Shown here: positions 1-5,937 of the stretch, piece by piece
Layout: the number at the start of each line of letters is the position of its first letter
Numbering within the stretch: the first letter of the stretch is position 1
From: Betaproteobacteria bacterium UBA6910
GTDB taxonomy: Bacteria > Pseudomonadota > Gammaproteobacteria > Burkholderiales > UBA6910
Direction of reading: 5' to 3'
Length of the DNA stretch: 13,595 nucleotides
Assembly (NCBI GenBank): GCA_002451065.1
Contig: DKBC01000274.1
Span: 1-13,595, forward strand
The notes under the pieces: generated by a model
What the model saw: the letters and a program-made list of their open reading frames with translations, nothing else
What the model was told of the DNA's origin: nothing
The model's database searches: none
Made by a program: the position numbers and the translations under genes

Positions 1-1213
1 GGGTGAGACGGCGGGGCGGATCGACGCAGACCACCCGCCAGTAGTCGATGATGTCCCCTTCGGCCAAGGGCTCGGACACCTGCAATCTCCGATTGCCCGG
101 TCCCCCGACGGCGCTGTCCATCCATCCGCGGATCTTCCACAGGGCACTCAGCGCGAGAAAATCGTTGTCCTGGCCGAAGCGCGAGACTACCGCCCAAACG
201 TCCGCCGGTGAGGCGCGGCAGGACAGTGACGCCCCCGCGCGCTTGGCGTAATAGGCAACGTCGGGCCGCAGGCGTCGGAAATGGGGGGAACCCTCCACGA
301 ACTTCACCGGCTTCGCGGTTTCCCGCTCGGCATCCAGCGCCGCCTTGACCGCCTCGCGATAGGTCATGAGCCGCAGGGGAATCAGCGCCCGCAGTTCCGC
401 ATCGTCGGCCAGCACGTCGTGGCTCAGGCCCTCGATCAGTGCCCGGGCGATGTTGGCGGGCACCGCGGTCACGAAGTCGAGCCAGTAGGAGGAGAGCTTG
501 GGTGTGAGCACCGGCACCGGTACCACCGCAGGGCGCCGGCCCACCAGTTCGCCAAATTGCCGCATCATGTCCTCGTAGGTGAGGACTTCGGGGCCCCCCG
601 CATCGTAAATTCTTCCCGCCGCCTCGGGAATCCGGGGAAGCCGAACCAGATACTCGAGCGTGTCGGCGAGGGCGATGGGCTGGGACCGGGAACGGACCCA
701 CTGCGGGGTCACCATCAACGGCAAATGGAACACCAGGTCGCGGATCACTTCGAACGCGGCCGAGCCGGCACCGACAATGACCCCCGCCCGCAATTCCGTC
801 ACCGGCACCGGCCCCTGGCGCAGGATGTCCCCCGTCTCCTTGCGGGAGCGCAGGTGGGTGGAGGCGTCCCCGCCCGGCTGCAGGCCGCCCAAATAAATGA
901 TCCGCTTCACGGAGGACGCGGCCGCGGCATCCCGGAAATTCTGCGCCGCCACCCGGTCGATACGGTCGAATTGGGGACCGGCCGCCATGGAATGCACGAG
1001 ATAGTAGGCAACGTCCATGCCTTCCAGGGCCGGCCCCAGGGTTTCAGGCTTCAGTGCGTCGGCTTGAAAAAGCTCCACGCCCTCCCAGCCGCGTCCCGTT
1101 AGCGCAGCAGGATGGCGCGCCGCCGCCCGCACGGCATGGCCCGCGGCGGCCAGCCGGGGCACCAGATGGGTGCCCATGTAACCGGTCGAGCCGAATACCA
1201 GAACCCGGCTCAA
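1..1213 (-). CDS. SDR-type NAD(P)-binding oxidoreductase with C-terminal DUF2867 (3' end cut by window)
   Basis: This is an uninterrupted minus-strand reading frame of about 404 codons that leaves the window at position 1. The N-terminus has a Rossmann nucleotide-binding motif, GSTGYMG at residues 8-14, followed by atypical extended-SDR landmarks: YYLVHSM (70-76), YLGGL (107-111) and ELRAGVIVGAGS (140-151). From about residue 330 it changes to a DUF2867-like region that includes the segment GDIIDYWRV. Known full-length members of this two-part family are near 480-490 residues, so roughly 80 C-terminal residues are probably missing. The start is taken as TTG at 1213, whose bases overlap the stop codon of the upstream methyltransferase gene (ATTGA), so translation is probably coupled. 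There is no other in-frame start close upstream, and the Rossmann fold requires translation from about here. The substrate is unknown; NADH-dehydrogenase-subunit-like sugar or quinone reductases are relatives. Confidence 0.88.
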   Translation of the reverse strand, partial: MSRVLVFGSTGYMGTHLVPRLAAAGHAVRAAARHPAALTGRGWEGVELFQADALKPETLGPALEGMDVAYYLVHSMAAGPQFDRIDRVAAQNFRDAAAASSVKRIIYLGGLQPGGDASTHLRSRKETGDILRQGPVPVTELRAGVIVGAGSAAFEVIRDLVFHLPLMVTPQWVRSRSQPIALADTLEYLVRLPRIPEAAGRIYDAGGPEVLTYEDMMRQFGELVGRRPAVVPVPVLTPKLSSYWLDFVTAVPANIARALIEGLSHDVLADDAELRALIPLRLMTYREAVKAALDAERETAKPVKFVEGSPHFRRLRPDVAYYAKRAGASLSCRASPADVWAVVSRFGQDNDFLALSALWKIRGWMDSAVGGPGNRRLQVSEPLAEGDIIDYWRVVCVDPPRRLT

Positions 1214-2433
1214 TGGGCGCCTGTCACCGGTTGCGGGGTGCGCAGGCCCCAGACTGCGTACACCGGGTCGGAAAAGGCGAGGGTGACGGCGTACTTGTCC
1301 TCCGCCGGCCGGTCCAGCCCGCGCAGCGACTCGCTGCGGAGTTGGCGGAAGCCGCCGGCCTGGCGGAAATAGTGGAGCACCAGGCCCATGCGCTCAAAGG
1401 GGTGAAGCTCGGTCCAGATGCGAACGACCTTGGGCGGAAACCAGCGCTCGGAGAAGGTGAGCACGAAAGCGCTGCCGGGCCGCAGCACCCGGGCCGCTTC
1501 GCGGAATACTTCGACGGGACGCGTCAGATACTCCACGGAAACCGTGCACAGCACGAGATCGAAGGCCTCGTCATCGAAAGGGAGCACAGGCCGGCTATTG
1601 ATGTCTTGCACCACCCGCTCCGCGAGCCGCGGATTGCACGCCAACTCCTCCCGGTTCATCCCGAGGCCCGTGACCTCCAGACCCTCGATATCCTCGGGCA
1701 GATGGGAGTTCCAGGAGGACATCAGATCCAGCACCCTCATACCGGGCCGAAGAAACCGTCCGTAGAGCGCGCTCACCTGGGTCAGGGCGGTGGCGTCCAG
1801 GTGATTGACCAGCCGCGGCTCCCCATAGAACACGGCGTCGTCCCGACTGTCTTCCCGCGCGAAGGGCTCTCCCGCGAGAAAATCCGTGTCGCGCCACGCC
1901 AGCGCCGCCTGCATGCCGGGACCGTTCAGGGTAACTTCCTCCGCCAGGTCGGCGCAGCGGCCGCCGCGCTCCTCCCGCTGGGGATCAATCCCGATCAGGG
2001 TGGCTTCCAGCGCGACGGGGCAAACGCTCAGGGGATGGTTAAGATCCGCGAACAGCGCCTCCGAACTCGTGTCCACCACTCGGAACGGGCGCCGATCCTG
2101 GGGAAAAGTACCGGGAATGCCCCGCAGCATTCCCCGCGGATAAAAGCGGCCGACGTGGGGTTCGACGGGCGCGCCGCCGCGCCAGCGCGCCTGAAACTGC
2201 TCCGGCCTCACGCAGTGGACGTTTTCCTTCACATGCTCCGGAACCAGTTCCCCTGGACCGAACCGCTGCGCTGCACGGGCCCCCGGCTCCGCTGCCAGGG
2301 ACTCCCCCAGGGTGCCGGGAAACAGGTCGCGCCACAGGTTCACCTTGGACAGGAACAGGCGGTCCAGGTGGGCAGCCCCGGGGCTTTCCCAGCTCAAGGC
2401 CAGTTCGATGCGGGCGGTGGAGGCTTTATCCAT
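1210..2433 (-). CDS. Class I SAM-dependent methyltransferase with FKBP/SlyD-like N-terminal region
   Basis: 407 residues. Residues about 225-335 form a class I methyltransferase core: motif I reads VLDLMSSW (234-241), a post-I acidic turn and NPRL follow, then LPFDDEAFDLVLCTVSVEYL (284-303) and VLRPG (316-320). Motif I has MSSW where most families have a glycine-rich GCGxG; this variant is known in a plant/cyanobacterial 'methyltransferase type 11' group. Residues about 1-150 are not methyltransferase. They contain GRFYPRGMLRGIPGTF (95-110) and FADLNHPLS (128-136), which resemble the chaperone-flap and terminal strand region of SlyD/FKBP prolyl isomerases. A fused, possibly degenerate isomerase domain is therefore inferred. 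No Shine-Dalgarno sequence precedes the ATG at 2433. The gene is first in an operon with the SDR/DUF2867 gene. The substrate is unknown. Confidence 0.88.
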   Translation of the reverse strand: MDKASTARIELALSWESPGAAHLDRLFLSKVNLWRDLFPGTLGESLAAEPGARAAQRFGPGELVPEHVKENVHCVRPEQFQARWRGGAPVEPHVGRFYPRGMLRGIPGTFPQDRRPFRVVDTSSEALFADLNHPLSVCPVALEATLIGIDPQREERGGRCADLAEEVTLNGPGMQAALAWRDTDFLAGEPFAREDSRDDAVFYGEPRLVNHLDATALTQVSALYGRFLRPGMRVLDLMSSWNSHLPEDIEGLEVTGLGMNREELACNPRLAERVVQDINSRPVLPFDDEAFDLVLCTVSVEYLTRPVEVFREAARVLRPGSAFVLTFSERWFPPKVVRIWTELHPFERMGLVLHYFRQAGGFRQLRSESLRGLDRPAEDKYAVTLAFSDPVYAVWGLRTPQPVTGAH

Positions 2434-2446
2434 GGTCGGGTCGCGG

Positions 2447-2476
2447 GTTGACCGCCGCCGGCAAGGGATGGTTCCC
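2447..2476 (-). promoter_or_regulatory. Putative ECF-type promoter of the methyltransferase operon
   Basis: Read on the minus strand, this is GGGAACC (2476-2470), a 17-base spacer, then GTCAAC (2452-2447). It resembles the GGAAC / GTC pattern of ECF sigma factors. A transcript starting about 7 bases past the -10 element would have a leader of under 10 bases before the ATG at 2433. That fits the absence of a ribosome binding site. The same arrangement precedes sugE. The identification is inferred from pattern and position. Confidence 0.45.
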
Positions 2477-2549
2477 GTTGGTTAACCCCGTTAGCCCGCC
2501 GGCTTCGTTTACAGGGGTGTCCCATCCGACGATCCGAAAGGAGAACAAC

Positions 2550-3296
2550 ATGAAAAGCGTCATCAAAGTCCTGCTGCTCGCGGGCCTCTGGGCGGCTGGA
2601 AGCGCGCTGGCCGGCGCGCGCCTGGTGGAGGTCGAGGTATACGATCGTGCACAAGCCCGGGTCCTCAGGACCTATCAGCACCAGGGTATGAAATACGTGG
2701 AAGGCAAACCCGGAAACGAGTACCAGATCGTGCTGCGTAACCGCACCGGGCAACGGGTGCTGGCGGTGGTTTCCGTGGACGGCGTCAACGCGGTCACCGG
2801 CGAAACCGCCTCCTACGGCCAGAGCGGTTATGTGCTGGGACCCTGGGAAACCCTGCGCATCCAGGGCTGGCGCAAGAGCCTGCAGCGCACCGCGGCCTTC
2901 TACTTCACGGAGCTGGAGGATTCCTATGGGGCGCGCACCGGACGCCCGGACAACGTGGGGGTGATCGGCGTCGCAGTGTTCAAGGAAAAGTGGACCCCGC
3001 CCCCTGCGGAACTGAGCCGGGAACGGGAGTCTGGCGCCGCCGATTCCGCAGCGCGGGCCCAGGCGCCCAGCGCGAGGCTGGAAGAGCAGGACCTGGGCAC
3101 CGGCCATGGCCGGGTCGAGCATTCCCCGGCCCGCCACGTGGAATTCGAGCGCGCCTCGGCTTCACCCGAGCAAGTGCTGGCCGTCTACTACGACAGCCAC
3201 CGCAACCTGGTGGCGCGGGGCGTCATCCGGGAACAGATCCCGTCCCGCAACCCGCAGCCATTCCCCGTGTATTTCGTGCCCGACCCGCCCCGTTGA
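2550..3296 (+). CDS. Secreted protein of unknown function
   Basis: 248 residues starting at ATG 2550, with a strong AAGGAG site at 2538-2543; this start is preferred over longer in-frame alternatives because it places a clean signal peptide at the N-terminus. The signal peptide is MKSVIK, a hydrophobic stretch, then SALA at 18-21 with likely cleavage before G22. A mature beta-rich domain of about residues 22-147 contains PGNEYQIVLRNRTG (54-67), VSVDGVNAVTGETA (75-88), SGYVLGPW (92-99) and NVGVIGVAVF (135-144). A charged linker follows, then a short conserved-looking tail (GTGHGR, YYDSHRNLVARGVI, FVPDPP). There is no cysteine, membrane anchor or catalytic motif that I recognise. From memory, similar proteins occur in other betaproteobacteria without a known role. 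It is likely periplasmic or exported. It is convergent with sugE, only 7 bases apart. Confidence 0.85.
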   Translation: MKSVIKVLLLAGLWAAGSALAGARLVEVEVYDRAQARVLRTYQHQGMKYVEGKPGNEYQIVLRNRTGQRVLAVVSVDGVNAVTGETASYGQSGYVLGPWETLRIQGWRKSLQRTAAFYFTELEDSYGARTGRPDNVGVIGVAVFKEKWTPPPAELSRERESGAADSAARAQAPSARLEEQDLGTGHGRVEHSPARHVEFERASASPEQVLAVYYDSHRNLVARGVIREQIPSRNPQPFPVYFVPDPPR

Positions 3297-3303
3297 TCGG
3301 TTC

Positions 3304-3639
3304 TCAGGAGGCCAGGTCCTCGCGGATGCCGAGGACCTTAAGCCCCACGATGCAGACCACGATGGTGAAGACGAGCCCCAACCGAAGCAGGTCCCGGGAT
3401 TCGCCGAAAAGGATCATGCCCAGAATGGCGGTTCCCGCGGCGCCGATGCCGGCCCAGACCGCGTAGGCGGTACCAATGGGGATCTCCTTGGCGGCCAGGG
3501 CGAGCAGGAAGAAGCTCACCGCCATGCCGGCCACCACCAGCAGCGAGGGCCAAAGGCGCGTGAAGCCGTCGGTGTACTTCAGGCCTATAGCCCAGCCGAT
3601 CTCGAACAACCCTGCCACCACCAGGTAGAGCCAGTGCAT
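3304..3639 (-). CDS. sugE: SMR-family exporter, SugE/Gdx type (guanidinium or quaternary ammonium)
   Basis: 111 residues, the normal length for small multidrug resistance proteins, with four predicted membrane helices. The essential membrane glutamate is E13 in GLFEIGWAIGLKY. The family signature PIGTAYAVWAGIGAAGT lies in helix 3. The WAIGLKYTDGFTRLWPS stretch is typical of the SugE/Gdx subgroup, whose characterised members export guanidinium in exchange for protons as antiparallel dimers, rather than the EmrE subgroup. The start is ATG 3639, with a G-rich site (GGGGGA) just upstream. It is a single gene, converging on the secreted-protein gene and divergent from the ECF sigma gene. I saw no convincing guanidine riboswitch upstream; instead there is an ECF-like promoter pattern. 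Confidence 0.93.
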   Translation of the reverse strand: MHWLYLVVAGLFEIGWAIGLKYTDGFTRLWPSLLVVAGMAVSFFLLALAAKEIPIGTAYAVWAGIGAAGTAILGMILFGESRDLLRLGLVFTIVVCIVGLKVLGIREDLAS

Positions 3640-3665
3640 GAACGATTCCCCCAGGAAACCTCCAC

Positions 3666-3695
3666 TCTGACAGGGTACGCGCGCGGACGGTTCCC
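3666..3695 (-). promoter_or_regulatory. Putative ECF-type promoter of sugE
   Basis: On the minus strand this reads GGGAACC (3695-3689), a 17-base spacer, then GTCAGA (3671-3666). The predicted start near 3659 gives a leader of about 20 bases to the sugE ATG at 3639. The upstream element, spacing and GTCA core are identical to those before the methyltransferase operon. The ECF sigma gene lies on the other side of this same intergenic region. Function is inferred. Confidence 0.45.
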
Positions 3696-3729
3696 GCGGT
3701 CGCCTTCGGGCGGGCGTCTCGACTACACT

Positions 3730-4308
3730 ATGGTCGGCATGGATCGTGAGATCACCGACGAGGCGCTGATGCTGCGCTACCGCGATGGAGATGCTGCCGC
3801 CTTTGAGGCTCTTTACGAGCGCCATCGCGGCGGGCTCTATCGTTATTTCCTGCGCCAGACCGGAGAGCGGGGCCGCGCGGAGGAACTGTTCCAGGACGTC
3901 TGGGTGAACATCGTCCACGCCCGGCGGCGCTACCGGCCGTCGGCGAAGTTCTCCACCTATCTTTATCGCGTCGCCCACAATCGGCTCATCGATGACTATC
4001 GCAGCCGCCGCGGACGGGTGCCCGTTTCCTTCGATGATCCCGATTGTCCGGGGGAGGAGACGCTACCCGATCCCCGGGGGCCGGAGCCGGCCCGGGAACT
4101 GGAGCGGCGCGAGCAGACGGAGCGTCTGCTGGCGGCCCTCGGGGCGTTGCCCGAGGCCCAGCGCGAAGCGTTCCTCATGCATCAGGAGGGCGGGCTCACC
4201 CTGGACCAGATCGCCGCCGCCATGGGGGTGGGGTTCGAAACCGCCAAGAGCCGCCTGCGCTACGCGGTGGCGCGGCTGCGGCGCGAACTGGGAGAGCGGG
4301 ATGGCTGA
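3730..4308 (+). CDS. ECF-family RNA polymerase sigma factor
   Basis: 192 residues from ATG 3730; ATG 3739 (189 residues, MDREITDEAL) is equally possible, and neither has a good ribosome binding site. Sigma region 2 spans about residues 15-95: DGDAAAFEALYERH, the core-binding helix with AEELFQDVWVNI, and the promoter-melting segment FSTYLYRVAHNRLIDDYRSRR. An acidic linker follows, then sigma region 4 (LLAALGALPEAQREAFLMH, then helix-turn-helix LTLDQIAAAMGVGFETAKSR). There are no regions 1.1 or 3, as expected for ECF factors. It overlaps the next gene by 8 bases, typical of a sigma/anti-sigma pair. A TACACT hexamer directly before ATG 3730 could be a -10 element giving a nearly leaderless message from 3739, but no matching -35 is visible. 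Confidence 0.93.
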   Translation: MVGMDREITDEALMLRYRDGDAAAFEALYERHRGGLYRYFLRQTGERGRAEELFQDVWVNIVHARRRYRPSAKFSTYLYRVAHNRLIDDYRSRRGRVPVSFDDPDCPGEETLPDPRGPEPARELERREQTERLLAALGALPEAQREAFLMHQEGGLTLDQIAAAMGVGFETAKSRLRYAVARLRRELGERDG

Positions 4309-5026
4309 GCGCGACGACGAGCTGGAACACTACCTCAAGGGCGGATCAAAGCTGTCCCGCGCCTGGCGGGAAGCCGCAGACGAGGAACCCAACGCCGATC
4401 TCGACGAAGTGATCATCGAGGCGGCGCGGCGCGAGGTGCACAGGGGCCCGAAGGTCGCCTACTCGCCCTTCAGCCGCTCCTGGGGGGTGCCCTTGGCGCT
4501 CGCTGCAGTGCTGGTGGTGAGTGTGACGGTCACCCTGGTCATGCACGAGGACGCAAGCGAACCGCTGCCGGTGCCCGTGGACGGTGCCCCCGCGGCGCCG
4601 GCGCCCGCGGCGGAAGCGCAGTCACCGAAGGCGCCAGCCGTGCCCAAGCGCGAGGAACCACGGGCGCCGGAGCCGGCTTTGAAGGAGCACGTGCGCCCGG
4701 ATTCCCGGGAGCGGGAGGCCACGCCCCGCCAAGCGGCGCCCGCGCCCTTCGCCGGACAAGCTCTGAAGCCCCCCGCGGAATCGGCCGCCCGCAAGCAGGC
4801 GCTTCCTTCCGCGCCCGCGACGCCACAGCAAGAAGAGAACGCCGCCGCCGCGGCTACTCGCGCCAAGGTGGAGGACGCCGGCCGCGTCCAGGAAATGGCG
4901 CCGGAGGAATGGCTCGCCAGGATCGAGGAGTTGCGCCGCCAAGGCAAGCAGGCAGAAGCCGACGCACTCCTGGCCGAGTTCAAGAAGCGCTTTCCCGACT
5001 ATCCGCTCGATGCCCGGCCCAAGTAG
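4301..5026 (+). CDS. Membrane-anchored putative anti-sigma factor, cysteine-free
   Basis: 241 residues. The start ATG 4301 lies inside the sigma gene end (8-base overlap) with GGGAGAG upstream, so the pair is probably translationally coupled. The layout is: a cytosolic N-terminus (1-60) with LSRAWREAADEEPNADLDEVI (18-38), a pattern common in sigma-partner proteins of gamma- and betaproteobacteria; one membrane helix (about 61-81); an Ala/Pro-rich, charged linker (about 85-185); and a C-terminal helical segment PEEWLARIEELRRQGKQ (201-217) ending in FPDYP. There is no cysteine at all, so no zinc-binding HxxxCxxC anti-sigma motif. The anti-sigma role is inferred from gene order and topology. The C-terminal periplasmic region would be the sensor part. 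Confidence 0.8.
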   Translation: MAERDDELEHYLKGGSKLSRAWREAADEEPNADLDEVIIEAARREVHRGPKVAYSPFSRSWGVPLALAAVLVVSVTVTLVMHEDASEPLPVPVDGAPAAPAPAAEAQSPKAPAVPKREEPRAPEPALKEHVRPDSREREATPRQAAPAPFAGQALKPPAESAARKQALPSAPATPQQEENAAAAATRAKVEDAGRVQEMAPEEWLARIEELRRQGKQAEADALLAEFKKRFPDYPLDARPK

Positions 5027-5052
5027 CGCCGGCTCGCGGGCCTCGCCGGCGC
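5026..5052 (+). repeat. Perfect 8-bp inverted repeat after the anti-sigma gene
   Basis: GCGCCGGC (5026-5033) and GCCGGCGC (5045-5052) are exact complements around an 11-base loop. They begin at the last base of the anti-sigma stop codon and end 2 bases before a TATACT hexamer. There is no T-run after it, so it is not a canonical intrinsic terminator. It could be an attenuating stem or an operator. Confidence 0.6.
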
Positions 5053-5054
5053 GG

Positions 5055-5060
5055 TATACT
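5055..5060 (+). promoter_or_regulatory. Candidate -10 element TATACT for the beta-barrel gene
   Basis: TATACT differs from TATAAT by one base, in an otherwise GC-rich 70-base gap upstream of the 5097 gene. No -35 match is visible at 16-18 bases upstream; the inverted repeat occupies that space, which would suit an activator- or repressor-controlled promoter. Confidence 0.4.
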
Positions 5061-5096
5061 GCGGCGCGAAATGCCGATCGCGCGGTCTGCTAAGCA

Positions 5097-5900
5097 GTGG
5101 GGATAGGAAGGCGGGCGTCGAACCGAGTGCGTTGGGGTCGCGTCGTTTCCGGCACTGCCGTGGTGCTCCTGCGCGTCGCCATGGTCGCGTCGCCGCCGGT
5201 CATGGCCGCGCACCCGCTCCTTACCGAGGACGCCTACACCCTCGGCCAAGGGATTTCCCAGATCGAAATCGGGTTCGAGCAGATACGATTCGATCAACCG
5301 GGGTTGGACGGGCGCGTCAATCTTCTCCGGCCGGTGTTGTCCCACGGCCTCCTGGACAGCCTGGACCTGCTGGTTGGTGCGCCGTTCCTCGACACGCGGG
5401 AGATCTCGGCGGGCGGCGTCGAGCGCACCCGCGGCCTGGGCGATATCTCGGTCGAGCTCAAGTGGCGATTTTACGAGGACGATTTGGCTAAGCTTGCGCT
5501 CAAGCCGGGCTTGACGCTGACCAACGGCAATTTTGCCGAGGGTCTGGGCACGGGACGCTCGATTTCCAGCGTGTTCCTGGTGTCGACTTTCGAGCGCGAG
5601 GGGCGGTATTACAACCTGCATGTCGGTTACCTGCGCAACAACAAGGGCGCTCTACGCAGAGACCTGTTCCATCTGTCGGGATCGGTGGTGGTGCGGGCGT
5701 CCCCCAGGGTCCAATGGGCAGTGGACGTTTCGGCGGATTCCAGCGTCGACAAACAGGAAAGCAGCTTCCCCGTGGTCGCCCTCGGCGCGGTGATCTATTC
5801 GCCCGCGGAAAACCTCGACCTCGACCTCGGCATCCGGGTGGGGCGCAACGACGCGGCCGAGGACCGGGCATGGCTCGCCGGCGTGACGTTTCGCTGGTGA
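5097..5900 (+). CDS. Outer-membrane beta-barrel protein, MetA-pathway (Phenol_MetA_deg) like
   Basis: 267 residues from GTG 5097; GTG 5127 (257 residues) gives a more compact signal peptide and is a real alternative, with AGGAAGG lying 15 bases before it. The N-terminus is basic, then hydrophobic, ending near PPVMA-AHPLLTEDAY, a signal peptide. The mature part is a series of alternating amphipathic strands such as GISQIEIGFEQIRF, LGDISVELKWRFY, KPGLTLTNGN and ENLDLDLGIRVG, and ends in the C-terminal aromatic signature VTFRW typical of Omp85-assembled barrels. The sequence opening (HPLLTEDAYTLG) is typical of the transporter/MetA-like family seen near aromatic degradation and stress genes. Its cargo is unknown. 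It is followed after 37 bases by the CinA-like gene, probably co-transcribed. Confidence 0.82.
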   Translation: MGIGRRASNRVRWGRVVSGTAVVLLRVAMVASPPVMAAHPLLTEDAYTLGQGISQIEIGFEQIRFDQPGLDGRVNLLRPVLSHGLLDSLDLLVGAPFLDTREISAGGVERTRGLGDISVELKWRFYEDDLAKLALKPGLTLTNGNFAEGLGTGRSISSVFLVSTFEREGRYYNLHVGYLRNNKGALRRDLFHLSGSVVVRASPRVQWAVDVSADSSVDKQESSFPVVALGAVIYSPAENLDLDLGIRVGRNDAAEDRAWLAGVTFRW

Positions 5901-5937
5901 TCGAGGAACGGCGGCAGAAATCGGGAGCGGAGGGTCC

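Noticed and set aside
281..1102. Plus-strand open frame of 273 codons
   Set aside because: It lies fully antisense to the SDR/DUF2867 gene, which shows clear family motifs; its translation is Arg/His/Gln-rich with no family signal, typical of antisense frames in GC-rich DNA.
1054..2451. Plus-strand open frame of 465 codons
   Set aside because: It is antisense to the methyltransferase gene and has no recognisable motifs; composition is that of a shadow frame.
2394..3137. Minus-strand open frame of 247 codons
   Set aside because: It is antisense to the secreted-protein gene, which has a signal peptide and a strong ribosome binding site.
3640..3700. GTACCC-x-GTCAG on the minus strand upstream of sugE, resembling part of a guanidine-III riboswitch
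   Set aside because: The required pseudoknot stem partners are absent downstream, and the same bases fit the ECF-like promoter better.
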